Positions 53,698 through 62,528 of a stretch of DNA of 64,000 bases are shown piece by piece; position 1 is the stretch's first letter, and every line of letters begins with the position of its first letter. The notes under the pieces were generated by a model. The model had not been told where the DNA came from, did no database searches, and saw only the letters and a program-made list of their open reading frames with translations. The translations under genes and the position numbers were made by a program. This stretch comes from UBA1573 sp034005165 (GTDB lineage: Bacteria > Pseudomonadota > Alphaproteobacteria > Micavibrionales > Micavibrionaceae): NCBI GenBank assembly GCA_034005165.1, contig JAVEVE010000001.1, positions 248,001 to 312,000 of the forward strand, in the 5' to 3' direction.

Positions 53698-55185
53698 ATG
53701 CTCATTACCTTTGTTGCACTCTATATGATAGTATCAGTTGCCGTGGGACTTTACGCTGCGCGCAAAGTCCACTCATCCGCAGACTACGTCGTTGCAGGGC
53801 GTTCGCTCCCCCTGTATATCACCATGGCAACGGTGTTTGCGACATGGTTCGGGTCAGAAACGGTTCTTGGCATTTCATCAACATTTATTGACGAAGGTTT
53901 GGGCGGAATTATTGCTGATCCGTTTGGCGCCGGTATGTGTCTCATTCTGGTAGGCCTTCTGTTTGCAAAGCCTCTCTATCGCATGAAACTCCTGACCATT
54001 TCGGATTTCTACAAAAGAAAGTACGGACGCCCTGTTGAGCTGGCGGTTTCTATTTTTATATGCGTATCCTATCTGGGATGGGTATCGGCACAAATCGTAG
54101 CGCTAGGCCTTGTGTTCAGCATTATTACAAATGGTGACGTTACACAGGAATGGGGCATGGTCTTAGGATTGGCTATCGTTTTATTCTACACCTTCTTCGG
54201 TGGTATGTTCTCGGTCGCCATGACCGACTTTATGCAGATGACAATTATTCTGATAGGCATGGCCATTGTCGCATTCTTTATTTCCGGAAAAATTGACGGC
54301 GGCGCAACCGCAGTCATCGATCACGCGATTGCTGCCGAAAAATTCTCGAACTTTTTCCCTGAGCTTTCGCTAGCTGGGGTTCTGGCTTTTGTTGCGGCAT
54401 GGGTCACAATGGGCTTTGGTTCTATCCCGCAGCAAGATGTGTTCCAACGCGTGATGTCAGCAAAAGACGAAAAAACTGCGGTGCGCGGCTCTGTTCTCGG
54501 CGGATCTTTTTACATCATCTTCGCCTTTGTTCCAATATTCTTGGGCTACGCCGCAACAATGCTAGATCCTGAAACGTCATCACGCTTGATGGAAGAAGAT
54601 TCCCAACAAATCCTTCCAACCATGATTCTAACACATACACCAATCTGGGTTCAGGTCATGTTCTTTGGAGCGCTTCTTTCGGCAATCATGTCGACAGCAT
54701 CCGGGACATTACTGGCCCCGTCAGTGGTTTTTGCCGAAAACATCGTCAAATCCCTACTCCCGCACATGACCGACAAGAAACTTTTGCATCTAATCCGCGG
54801 AACTGTTGTCGGATTTTCAGGCCTGGTTCTTCTCTATGCCTTCAACTCCGAACGGGATATTTTCTCAATGGTTGAGGATGCATACAAAGTAACACTAGCC
54901 GGGGCATTTGTTCCTCTCGCCGCAGGGGTATACTGGAAACGCGCAAATACAGCAGGAGCAACTCTATCGATTATATTCGGTGTATCAACATGGCTATTGA
55001 TGGAAAAATTTTCTCCAGAAGGTGATGGGATATGCCCGCCACAACTAGCGGGACTTTTAGCAGCTATAATAGGCATGATTATCGGCGGATACTTCGGGAA
55101 ACCCGCTGGAACAGAGCAACACCACCGGTATCAGCGAATGGAAGAAAAAGAAGAAGCCGCAGTTGCCGCAAAAACAGTTCACTAA
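53698..55185 (+). CDS. Sodium:solute symporter family transporter
   Basis: 495 residues from ATG at 53698 (GGGAG upstream; a TTG nine codons earlier is in frame). About 13 membrane segments. Family marks: RSLPLYITMATVFATWFGSETVLG near residue 35–60, which lines the sodium site, and the long SSS motif region around GFGSIPQQDVFQRVMSAK. Substrate cannot be told from the sequence; sugars, amino acids or carboxylates are all handled by this family. It stands alone on the plus strand between nuoF and folKP and ends at a shared terminator. Confidence 0.92.
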   Translation: MLITFVALYMIVSVAVGLYAARKVHSSADYVVAGRSLPLYITMATVFATWFGSETVLGISSTFIDEGLGGIIADPFGAGMCLILVGLLFAKPLYRMKLLTISDFYKRKYGRPVELAVSIFICVSYLGWVSAQIVALGLVFSIITNGDVTQEWGMVLGLAIVLFYTFFGGMFSVAMTDFMQMTIILIGMAIVAFFISGKIDGGATAVIDHAIAAEKFSNFFPELSLAGVLAFVAAWVTMGFGSIPQQDVFQRVMSAKDEKTAVRGSVLGGSFYIIFAFVPIFLGYAATMLDPETSSRLMEEDSQQILPTMILTHTPIWVQVMFFGALLSAIMSTASGTLLAPSVVFAENIVKSLLPHMTDKKLLHLIRGTVVGFSGLVLLYAFNSERDIFSMVEDAYKVTLAGAFVPLAAGVYWKRANTAGATLSIIFGVSTWLLMEKFSPEGDGICPPQLAGLLAAIIGMIIGGYFGKPAGTEQHHRYQRMEEKEEAAVAAKTVH

Positions 55186-55215
55186 TAAAAAAGCCGCCCA
55201 CTGGGCGGTTTTTTA
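55186..55215. terminator. Bidirectional terminator between the symporter and folKP
   Basis: CCGCCC-ACT-GGGCGG (55194–55208) flanked by an A run on the left and six T on the right, so it reads as a terminator on both strands. The last codons of folKP overlap its right edge. Confidence 0.92.
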
Positions 55216-56496
55216 AATATTATTTTTGATAGCCTGATAAACGTCAATAAACTGCTTGGTCTGCTTTACATCGTGAACGCGCACGATATCACACCCATGC
55301 TCGATTGCAGACATGACTGAGGCAAGCGAGCCACCGACACGATCAAGTGGAGCAATATCAATCCCACATAGGTCAGGGATAAATCTTTTGCGGGATGCTC
55401 CAAGAAGAATACGCACGCCTAATGATTTGAATCTAGACAGATTTTTAAACAGCTCGGTATTGTGAAGCGTCAATTTTCCAAATCCTATCCCGACATCAAC
55501 AATAATCCTGTCCTTCGGGATGCCTGCTATAACACAGGCCTGGACACGCTCCTCCAGATACGCATAAACTTCCGATACAACATCCTGATAGACTGGAGCA
55601 TCCTGCATCGTACGCGGATCGCCCTTCATGTGCATCAGACAAATATGTGTACGGGAGTTTGCAACCACCGGCAAAGACAGGACATCCCCCTCCAACGCAG
55701 AAACATCATTGACGATATGAGCTCCTGCCTCGATTGCAGCTCGCATCACATCGGCATGACGCGTATCAACAGACAGCCACGCCCCGCAATTTTTCAAACC
55801 TTCTAAGACAGGAACAACACGCTCTATTTCTTCATCAATAGAAACGGGGGCTGCCCCGGGACGGGTTGATTCCCCCCCAATATCCAATATATACGCCCCA
55901 TCCGCGATCAATTGCTTACCATGCCGAATAGCTGAGTTAGTATTCGCATATTGCCCACCATCAGAAAAACTGTCAGGTGTTACATTCACAATTCCCATTA
56001 TCAAAGGCAAAGAGTCGTTTTTAATTTCTTGCCCTTCAGGAAGATTGAGAATCATAGACCCTATAGCTTCGCGCATTACTGGATGTCGCCAATCAGGCGC
56101 AACATCGCGTAACGGATAAAGCACAAAAGCACGCTCATGCATTCTCGGATGCGGCAATTCTAACTCAGGCTCCTGAATAATCTTCCCTTGATAATCCAGC
56201 ACATCCAAATCAAGAACACGGGGCGCATTTTTAACAGTGCGTATACGCCCGAAATCAATCTCGATATCCTGCATCAGTTTGAGCAAATCTTTAGGCAACA
56301 AATGTGTTTTCACTAATGCCACAGCATTGTGATACCAAGGCTGGTCAGAAATAGGAACAGGGGCCGTCAGGTAAATCGGAGAAACAGCAAGAACTTTAAC
56401 ACCGCGCCCACGTAAAGCGTCCAAAGCTTTTAAAATAGTCTGCTTTGGAGTTCCGTGTTGAGAGGGTAAATTTGCCCCTAGCGCGATAAAGATCAT
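55213..56496 (-). CDS. folKP: FolK–FolP fusion (HPPK and dihydropteroate synthase)
   Basis: 427 residues with two folate enzymes in one chain. Residues 1–155 are 6-hydroxymethyl-7,8-dihydropterin pyrophosphokinase (FIALGANL; metal-binding Asp96 and Asp98 in RVLDLDVL; HPRMHERAFVL). Residues about 165–427 are dihydropteroate synthase (GIVNVTPDSFSDGG; DIGGESTRPGA; VNDVSA; GASRKRF). The usual DPGIGFGK reads DVGIGFGK at 334–341, a Pro to Val change. The frame is continuous, so this is a true fusion. It lies five bases after nuoE, on the same strand. Confidence 0.95.
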   Translation of the reverse strand: MIFIALGANLPSQHGTPKQTILKALDALRGRGVKVLAVSPIYLTAPVPISDQPWYHNAVALVKTHLLPKDLLKLMQDIEIDFGRIRTVKNAPRVLDLDVLDYQGKIIQEPELELPHPRMHERAFVLYPLRDVAPDWRHPVMREAIGSMILNLPEGQEIKNDSLPLIMGIVNVTPDSFSDGGQYANTNSAIRHGKQLIADGAYILDIGGESTRPGAAPVSIDEEIERVVPVLEGLKNCGAWLSVDTRHADVMRAAIEAGAHIVNDVSALEGDVLSLPVVANSRTHICLMHMKGDPRTMQDAPVYQDVVSEVYAYLEERVQACVIAGIPKDRIIVDVGIGFGKLTLHNTELFKNLSRFKSLGVRILLGASRKRFIPDLCGIDIAPLDRVGGSLASVMSAIEHGCDIVRVHDVKQTKQFIDVYQAIKNNI

Positions 56497-56501
56497 TACA
56501 T

Positions 56502-57164
56502 CTAAACGGCTTTCTTGACGCCAAGCTTATCAGCTTGCTCGACAAGAGTTGTTGTCCCGGCGTCAGACATAGATGCAACACGTCCGTTCTGGGGACCGAT
56601 AGTTACAGGGCGTCCTGACTTCAGCTCAATCAACAGCTTCTTCATACTCTCAGGAGTTAAATCCTCATAATAATCATCATTAATCTGAACCATTGGCGCA
56701 TTGACACAAGCACCGAGGCATTCGACTTCCATCAAGGTGAACATCCCGTCCCCAGTAGTCTCTCCTGTATGAATTCCTAACTGGCTCTCACAGGTTTTTA
56801 CGATATCACCAGACCCACACAACATGCACGGCGTTGTCGTACACATCTGCACAAGATATTTCCCTACAGGCTCGAGGTTATACATCGAATAGAATGTTGC
56901 AACTTCATAAACCTTGATAGGAGGGACATCCACAATCTCTGCCACTTTATCCATTGCAGCACGTGGAATCCATCCACCATATGGTCTTTTAGCTTGTAGA
57001 CCGTCCTCACCAACTTGACGCTGCGCCAAATCCAACAGCGGCATGATTGCAGATCTTTGCTTGCCTTGAGGATAACGGGAAATAATTTCTGCCACTTTAT
57101 CCATGTCGCGAAACTCGAAACTGGAAGGCTGATAACTAGCGTTCAAATCAACTGATTTTTTCAT
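56502..57164 (-). CDS. nuoE: NADH-quinone oxidoreductase subunit E
   Basis: 220 residues, thioredoxin-like 2Fe-2S protein holding cluster N1a. Ligands are visible as CTTTPC…and CLGAC. The C-terminal extension of about 45 residues ('RPVTIGPQNGR…') is normal for alphaproteobacteria. The 120-base gap to the Nudix gene holds no gene. Confidence 0.97.
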   Translation of the reverse strand: MKKSVDLNASYQPSSFEFRDMDKVAEIISRYPQGKQRSAIMPLLDLAQRQVGEDGLQAKRPYGGWIPRAAMDKVAEIVDVPPIKVYEVATFYSMYNLEPVGKYLVQMCTTTPCMLCGSGDIVKTCESQLGIHTGETTGDGMFTLMEVECLGACVNAPMVQINDDYYEDLTPESMKKLLIELKSGRPVTIGPQNGRVASMSDAGTTTLVEQADKLGVKKAV

Positions 57165-57284
57165 TGGTATAACCCTTTAAACGTTACATCCCTGTTTACC
57201 GCTATCGCCCAATCAAATCAAGCGCCTTTGGACGTTTCATACCTCCAAAACAGCAAAAAACAGAATGAAAACGAAGGGGACTAT

Positions 57285-57926
57285 CTATAACAGTTCGGAA
57301 CGCATTCCGGAAAGGCTCGCCTGATAATACGCAGAAAAAGCCTTCTCGGGTAAACGGAATTCTATTTTACCGTTAGGAACAATTCCCAGCTGATCAAGTT
57401 TCTTTTGGGCCGAAGCCAAAGCATAACTCTTCATTTCATGGTATGAAGCCGAAATAGCATCCACGGATTGCGGCTTAAATACTGGAACGTGTAGAATAGC
57501 CAAATGTTCGTTAGGAAGCGCATTAAAGTGGAACCCAAGTACGGTTTTACAATCCATGTAATAGGTACATCTTTTTTGGGGTTGTTCGCCCTTGGCTTTA
57601 CGGAAGACATCTTCAATAGAAACAAGCACTTTTTCATCCACGCGCGTCAGATGAAACCCGCCTAATTCTTCCCCCAACTCACGGCGCGTCCCGCTTATAA
57701 GCGTCTCTCCATCCTCAAGCTTACCGCCTGGAGGCTCGATGGAAACTTTACCATCTCCAGCGTGTTGCCGCAGAACAAAGATCATATTGCCAAAATAATC
57801 GTGAACCAACCCAGCGACCTTGATTTTAACATCTTGATGCCCTGACGAAACGCTCTGCCCTTCCTCATTACCGGAAGCAATGGCAGGAAAAGATTTTCTC
57901 AATTCTTTTTGATCGGATGAACCCAT
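57285..57926 (-). CDS. Nudix hydrolase
   Basis: 213 residues. A complete Nudix box starts at the Gly of GGKLEDGE and runs through RRELGEELGG (G-x5-E-x7-REL-x-EE-x-G), in a domain of about 35–170. Hydrolyses nucleoside diphosphate derivatives; the substrate cannot be named. The first 30 residues are polar and probably disordered. Placed between nuoD and nuoE; a link to NAD(H) turnover is tempting, but the NADH-pyrophosphatase SQPWPFPxS tail is absent. Confidence 0.88.
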   Translation of the reverse strand: MGSSDQKELRKSFPAIASGNEEGQSVSSGHQDVKIKVAGLVHDYFGNMIFVLRQHAGDGKVSIEPPGGKLEDGETLISGTRRELGEELGGFHLTRVDEKVLVSIEDVFRKAKGEQPQKRCTYYMDCKTVLGFHFNALPNEHLAILHVPVFKPQSVDAISASYHEMKSYALASAQKKLDQLGIVPNGKIEFRLPEKAFSAYYQASLSGMRSELL

Positions 57927-57974
57927 AATGCAAACTATTCTACCCCCTTAACGAAAATATGTCAAATACAGGAG

Positions 57975-59198
57975 TTAGCGATCAATTTCCCCGAATACAA
58001 TATCCAAAGACCCGATATTGGCTACCACGTCAGCAAGCATATGCCCCTTTGACATGAAATCCAGCCCCTGCAAATGTGCAAATCCCGGAGCACGAATATG
58101 GCACCGATATGGGCGATTTGTTCCGTCAGAGACCAGATAAACGCCAAATTCCCCCTTCGGCGCCTCAACGGCCGTATAGGTCTCACCAGCAGGAACATGC
58201 ACCCCTTCTGTAAAGAGCTTGAAATGGTGGATAAGAGCCTCCATAGAGTTTTTCATCTCAGCCCGAGGAGGTGGCGTAACCTTATAATCATCAGTCTTAA
58301 CAATGCCTTGCGGCATATTTTTAATGCATTGCCTCATGATGCGCAGCGACTGACGCATCTCTTCCATACGAACCAGATAACGGGCATAACAATCACCTGT
58401 AGTCCCAACGGGAACATCAAATTCCATGCGATCATACACATCATAAGGCTGCGATTTCCGCAAATCCCAAGCCAAGCCTGAGGCCCGGATATTTGGCCCC
58501 GTAAAGCCCCAGTCCAAAGCCTGAGCCTGAGAAACCACCCCAATATCAACGGTACGTTGTTTAAAAATCCTGTTTTCAGTCAAAAGACTATCAAGGTCTT
58601 TTAAAACGCTCGGAAAATGATCGACCCACGTCGACATATCCTCTAAAAGGCCTGCCGGCAAATCCATAGCCACCCCACCCGGGCGAACATAGTTCGCATG
58701 AAGACGGGCACCACTCACGCGGTCATAAAACTCCATCCCCTTCTCACGCTCTTCGAATCCCCACAAAGCAGGCGTAATCGCGCCAACATCAAGTGCAAAA
58801 GTAGTAATATTCAGGACGTGATTCAGAATACGCGTCAATTCACAAAATAGAACACGGATATATTGGGCGCGCTCCGGGACTTCCAAACCGAGAAGTCGCT
58901 CAACAGCCAATGCAAAAGCATGTTCCTGATTCATCGGGGACACATAATCCAAGCGATCAAAATACGGCAAAGCCTGCATATAGGTCTTATATTCAATCAG
59001 CTTCTCCGTCCCACGGTGAAGCAACCCGATATGGGGGTCAGCTCGCTCGACCACTTCTCCGTCCATCTCCAGAACCAGACGCAAAACACCGTGCGCCGCA
59101 GGGTGCTGCGGCCCGAAATTCATTGTATAAGGCTTAATGTGGACCTCTTCTGATACGTCCGCCTGAATATCTGCTTTTTGCGCAACAGCTTCGCTCAT
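57975..59198 (-). CDS. nuoD: NADH-quinone oxidoreductase subunit D
   Basis: 407 residues, 49-kDa type subunit lining the quinone site with NuoB. Typical GPQHPAAHGVLRL near residue 30, HRGTEKLIEYKTY, the YVSPMNQEHAF segment and a C-terminal ending in DIVFGEIDR. A separate NuoC precedes it, so it is not the fused NuoCD form of enterobacteria. Confidence 0.98.
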   Translation of the reverse strand: MSEAVAQKADIQADVSEEVHIKPYTMNFGPQHPAAHGVLRLVLEMDGEVVERADPHIGLLHRGTEKLIEYKTYMQALPYFDRLDYVSPMNQEHAFALAVERLLGLEVPERAQYIRVLFCELTRILNHVLNITTFALDVGAITPALWGFEEREKGMEFYDRVSGARLHANYVRPGGVAMDLPAGLLEDMSTWVDHFPSVLKDLDSLLTENRIFKQRTVDIGVVSQAQALDWGFTGPNIRASGLAWDLRKSQPYDVYDRMEFDVPVGTTGDCYARYLVRMEEMRQSLRIMRQCIKNMPQGIVKTDDYKVTPPPRAEMKNSMEALIHHFKLFTEGVHVPAGETYTAVEAPKGEFGVYLVSDGTNRPYRCHIRAPGFAHLQGLDFMSKGHMLADVVANIGSLDIVFGEIDR

Positions 59199-59214
59199 TT
59201 TAAATCCCGATCTC

Positions 59215-59913
59215 TTATTCTACGGCTTTACTTAAAGGATTCCAGCCGACTTTCGGCATATGCGGATTTTCACCCGCCTTTTCGTCTCCCGGAAGCTGGA
59301 CATCCGTCATAGCCTCCCAAGGACTTAAATTATCAAATACGCGGAAGTCTTGCGGTAAAGACACAGGGCCATAAACCACACGCTTTTGCTCATCATCATA
59401 CCGCACTTCAACGTGCCCAGTCAGAGGGAAATCCTTACGAAGCGGATGTCCATCAAATCCGTAATCTGTCAGAATACGGCGGTGGTCAACAAGTCCGTCA
59501 AACATAATCCCGTACATGTCCCAAACCTCACGTTCGAACCAAGGGGCAGAACTAAACAGCGCAGACACGCTAGGAACAGGTGTATTTTCATCCGTAGAAA
59601 CCTTGACGCGCACGCGCGCATTAAATTTCAATGACAAAAGCTGGTAAACAACTTCAAAACGCTCATCACGATCAGGATAATCAACGCCGCAAACATCAAT
59701 CAACTGCGCAAAACGACATCCTTCGTCATCCCGCAGGTAGGCCAGAACAGCCAACAAACCCTGACGGGAAACATTCAAAATCAACTCATCACAAATCACA
59801 TCAAACGACGTGATCACTTCCGAGAATTTATCCTGCAACGCTTGCCCAGCCTCAACTAAGTGGTAAGGTTCAGGTTCCAGTTCATCATTCAACAAATTAG
59901 GATCTTCGGTCAT
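59215..59913 (-). CDS. nuoC: NADH-quinone oxidoreductase subunit C
   Basis: 232 residues, 30-kDa subunit. Signature EREVWDMYGIMFDG…HPLRKDFPL present. An acidic N-terminal stretch of about 15 residues (EDPNLLNDELEPEP) precedes the core domain. Confidence 0.97.
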   Translation of the reverse strand: MTEDPNLLNDELEPEPYHLVEAGQALQDKFSEVITSFDVICDELILNVSRQGLLAVLAYLRDDEGCRFAQLIDVCGVDYPDRDERFEVVYQLLSLKFNARVRVKVSTDENTPVPSVSALFSSAPWFEREVWDMYGIMFDGLVDHRRILTDYGFDGHPLRKDFPLTGHVEVRYDDEQKRVVYGPVSLPQDFRVFDNLSPWEAMTDVQLPGDEKAGENPHMPKVGWNPLSKAVE

Positions 59914-59927
59914 ATTTATTTACCTGA

Positions 59928-60500
59928 CTATCTTGCAATACGTGTATCTTCACGACGAATTTTTTTCTGGAGCTGCAACAACCCATAAACCAGAGCTTCG
60001 GCAGTTGGAGGGCATCCCGGAACATAAATATCAACCGGAACAATCTTGTCGCAACCGCGCACAACAGAATAGCTATAATGGTAATATCCACCACCGTTTG
60101 CGCATGACCCCATAGATATCACCCAACGCGGCTCTGCCATCTGGTCATACACACGGCGCAAAGCTGGCGCCATTTTATTGGTAAGAGTGCCGGCCACAAT
60201 CATCACATCGGACTGACGAGGAGATGGGCGCGGAATAATCCCGAAACGGTCAAGATCGTAGCGGGACATGTAAGAGTGGATCATTTCCACAGCACAACAA
60301 GCAAGACCAAACGTCATAGGCCACATAGACCCCTGACGTGCCCAATCAAAAATCTTGTCTGTCTGGGTCAATACAAACCCTTTATCCGAAACTTCCTGAG
60401 CCAAACGGGCAACAGCCTCATCCTGTCTCTCTGCCGGAAGCATTGGAACATCTGTAACTAATGGCGCTTTTGGGGCCTGAAAAATTTCGCGATGAGACAT
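59928..60500 (-). CDS. nuoB: NADH-quinone oxidoreductase subunit B
   Basis: 190 residues with the ligands of cluster N2: adjacent cysteines in LACCAVEM, then GSCANGG and PGCPPTAEAL. Subunit that reduces quinone. N-terminal 35 residues are not conserved. Confidence 0.98.
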   Translation of the reverse strand: MSHREIFQAPKAPLVTDVPMLPAERQDEAVARLAQEVSDKGFVLTQTDKIFDWARQGSMWPMTFGLACCAVEMIHSYMSRYDLDRFGIIPRPSPRQSDVMIVAGTLTNKMAPALRRVYDQMAEPRWVISMGSCANGGGYYHYSYSVVRGCDKIVPVDIYVPGCPPTAEALVYGLLQLQKKIRREDTRIAR

Positions 60501-60511
60501 ATATCAAACTC

Positions 60512-60883
60512 CTACTCCCAATCGAGAGCACCTTTATTCCATTCATAAACAAGGCCGACAGTCAGGACAGCCAAAAAGACAACCATCGACCAGAACCCGA
60601 ACAACCCTATCTCTCCCAAAGAAACTGCCCAAGGAAACAAGAATGCGACTTCCAGATCAAAGATAATAAAAAGAATCGCCACCAGATAAAAACGGACATC
60701 AAACTTGCGGCGAGCATCATCGAACGCATCAAATCCACATTCATATGCAGAAAGTTTTTCTGCATCAGGCTTTTGCTTGCCGATCACGAATGGCAGTAAT
60801 GTCATGGCACTTGCAACGACAAGTGCAATCCCGAGAAAAACCAAAATAGGCAAATAGTTCAAAAGAAAATCCGTAGAGGCCAT
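60512..60883 (-). CDS. nuoA: NADH-quinone oxidoreductase subunit A
   Basis: 123 residues, three membrane segments, with the conserved loop KLSAYECGFDAFDDARRKFDVRFYL. First gene of the nuo cluster. A 46-codon open frame ends one base before its ATG (60885–61025). Confidence 0.97.
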   Translation of the reverse strand: MASTDFLLNYLPILVFLGIALVVASAMTLLPFVIGKQKPDAEKLSAYECGFDAFDDARRKFDVRFYLVAILFIIFDLEVAFLFPWAVSLGEIGLFGFWSMVVFLAVLTVGLVYEWNKGALDWE

Positions 60884-60884
60884 G

Positions 60885-61025
60885 TCACCAGAATCCGGTC
60901 AGTGTTAATGCCCCAACAGACCATAAAACGCCTTTTGCTTCAAGGGGCTGTGGGCGGAAAGACCCAATATTTTTAGACACGTCGTACGCAAACAGATTTG
61001 TTAGGAAAAAAAGCAGGAAACACAT
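60885..61025 (-). CDS. Possible 46-codon leader or small membrane protein before nuoA
   Basis: ATG at 61025 to TGA at 60885, one base before the nuoA start. The product starts with a hydrophobic stretch (MCFLLFFLTNLFAY) and ends with another (VLWSVGALTLTGFW). No Shine-Dalgarno is visible, so it may be chance; the tight junction with nuoA is the only support. Confidence 0.2.
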   Translation of the reverse strand: MCFLLFFLTNLFAYDVSKNIGSFRPQPLEAKGVLWSVGALTLTGFW

Positions 61026-61077
61026 AACAACAGATTTGAAAGTCCCACTTTTATCTTAATTTACATTTAGGAAAAAG

Positions 61078-61154
61078 TGGCGCGAGCGACGGGACTCGAA
61101 CCCGCGACCTCCTGCGTGACAGGCAGGCATTCTAACCGACTGAACTACGCCCGC
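61078..61154 (-). tRNA. tRNA-Asp (GTC)
   Basis: 77 bases including an encoded CCA end. Acceptor stem GCGGGCG / CGCTCGC (one G-T pair), D arm with GTTCAGTCGGTTAGAAT, anticodon stem CCTGC / GCAGG with loop CTGTCAC giving anticodon GTC, extra arm AGGTC, T arm CGGGTTCGAGTCCCG. Discriminator base G, an Asp identity mark. Confidence 0.98.
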
Positions 61155-61179
61155 GCTTGGGTGTTGTTAAGGTGGGATG

Positions 61180-61208
61180 TTAATAATCGTTTACCCGAAT
61201 ATTGTCAA
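61180..61208 (-). promoter_or_regulatory. Promoter of tRNA-Asp
   Basis: Minus strand: TTGACA (61203–61208), 17-base spacer, TATTAA (61180–61185), about 25 bases before the first tRNA base. No clear terminator lies between the tRNA and nuoA, so it may add to nuo transcription. Confidence 0.8.
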
Positions 61209-61264
61209 CTGGATATATTCGAAAAATGCAATTTTTTCTAAAATCCATAGAAAACAAGCGGTTG

Positions 61265-61281
61265 CGGCGAAAGCCTCGCCG
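61265..61281 (-). terminator. Hairpin after alanine dehydrogenase
   Basis: CGGCGA-GGCTT-TCGCCG stem 25 bases past the ald stop. No strong T run follows (CTTGTTTTCT further down), so termination is uncertain. Confidence 0.35.
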
Positions 61282-61305
61282 AACTTTTCCCTCCTTTGAA
61301 ACAGG

Positions 61306-62421
61306 TCAATTGACGAAAACCATCGAAACATAGGGCAAACCCAGAGACTGCGCGACTCCTTGATGGGTGACTTGCCCGCGACAAATATTTAATCCCTGCA
61401 TAAAACCTGCATCTGATTCGAGAGCATCCACCCACCCCCTATCTGCAATTTTCAAAGCATATGGCAAAACCGCATGATTAAGTGCCATCGTAGACGTTAA
61501 AGGCACCGCTCCCGGCATATTGGCCACACAATAATGTGTAACCCCATCCTCGACAAAAACAGGATCAGCATGTGTTGTCGGATGGGATGTCTCGAAACAC
61601 CCGCCCTGATCTATAGCAATATCGACCATAACCGAGCCGCGCTTCATAGTAGAGAGCATCTCACGGGTAACAAGCTTCGGAGCCGATTCTCCCGGGATAA
61701 GAACAGACCCGATAACCAAATCAGCTTCTCGAATCAGACTCTCTACAGCCTCGCTGGTTGAATATAAAACATCACAGCGCCCAGCAAAATAATCATCCAG
61801 TTGGCGAAGACGATCAGGAGATCTCTCAAGAATCGTAACACGGGCCTCCATCCCGACAGCCATACGCGCCGCATTAAATCCGGCAACACCACCCCCCAGA
61901 ATCAAAACATTTGCAGAAGAAACGCCGGCGACACCGCCAATCAGCTTCCCTTCTCCACCCAGATGCTTCATCAGATAATGAGCACCTTCCTGAACAGATA
62001 ACCTCCCGGCAACTTCACTCATAGGAGCCAAAAGCGGAAGGCCGCGCCCATCTTTTCCTGTCACTGTTTCATAGGCAATTGCAACACATTTGGAGTTAAT
62101 CAACCCTTCCGCTTGAGCTCTATCTGCTGCCAGATGAAGATAGGTAAATAAAATCTGCTCTTCACGCAGCATCATACATTCTTGGGGTTGAGGCTCCTTA
62201 ACCTTGATAATCATCTCGGCCCATTCAAAAATCTCGGCAGCCGTTCCAAGAATAGCAGCCCCCGCCCTTCGGTACATATCATCATCGAAGCCAATAGCAT
62301 TTCCGGCACCGCTCTCGACAGCGACCTCATGCCCATGCAAAACAAACTCCCGAACAGATTCAGGAATCAATCCTACTCGATGTTCTTGTTTCTTGATTTC
62401 TTTTGGTACACCAACGCGCAT
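61306..62421 (-). CDS. ald: Alanine dehydrogenase
   Basis: NAD-dependent enzyme that converts alanine to pyruvate and ammonia and back. 371 residues from ATG at 62421 (GAGGA upstream), the family length; the frame is open further upstream without homology. Visible: MRVGVPKEIKKQEHRVGL, the pyruvate-site residues in KVKEPQ, VLILGGGVAGFNAARM for NAD binding, and DQGGCFETSHPT. It feeds pyruvate to the PDH complex coded in this window. Confidence 0.96.
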   Translation of the reverse strand: MRVGVPKEIKKQEHRVGLIPESVREFVLHGHEVAVESGAGNAIGFDDDMYRRAGAAILGTAAEIFEWAEMIIKVKEPQPQECMMLREEQILFTYLHLAADRAQAEGLINSKCVAIAYETVTGKDGRGLPLLAPMSEVAGRLSVQEGAHYLMKHLGGEGKLIGGVAGVSSANVLILGGGVAGFNAARMAVGMEARVTILERSPDRLRQLDDYFAGRCDVLYSTSEAVESLIREADLVIGSVLIPGESAPKLVTREMLSTMKRGSVMVDIAIDQGGCFETSHPTTHADPVFVEDGVTHYCVANMPGAVPLTSTMALNHAVLPYALKIADRGWVDALESDAGFMQGLNICRGQVTHQGVAQSLGLPYVSMVFVN

Positions 62422-62528
62422 AATATCCTCGCCCAAATGACAACTCGTCCGAAAGATTATACCATAAAACACGCCGCATAAACTATATGCGGCGCGTCAT
62501 CTTCAACACTAAAGGAAATTTGTATTAT

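Noticed and set aside
57200..57246. 12-codon frame (MKRPKALDLIGR) after GGAGGT upstream of nuoE
   Set aside because: The GGAGGT touches the ATG with no spacing and the peptide is too short to judge.
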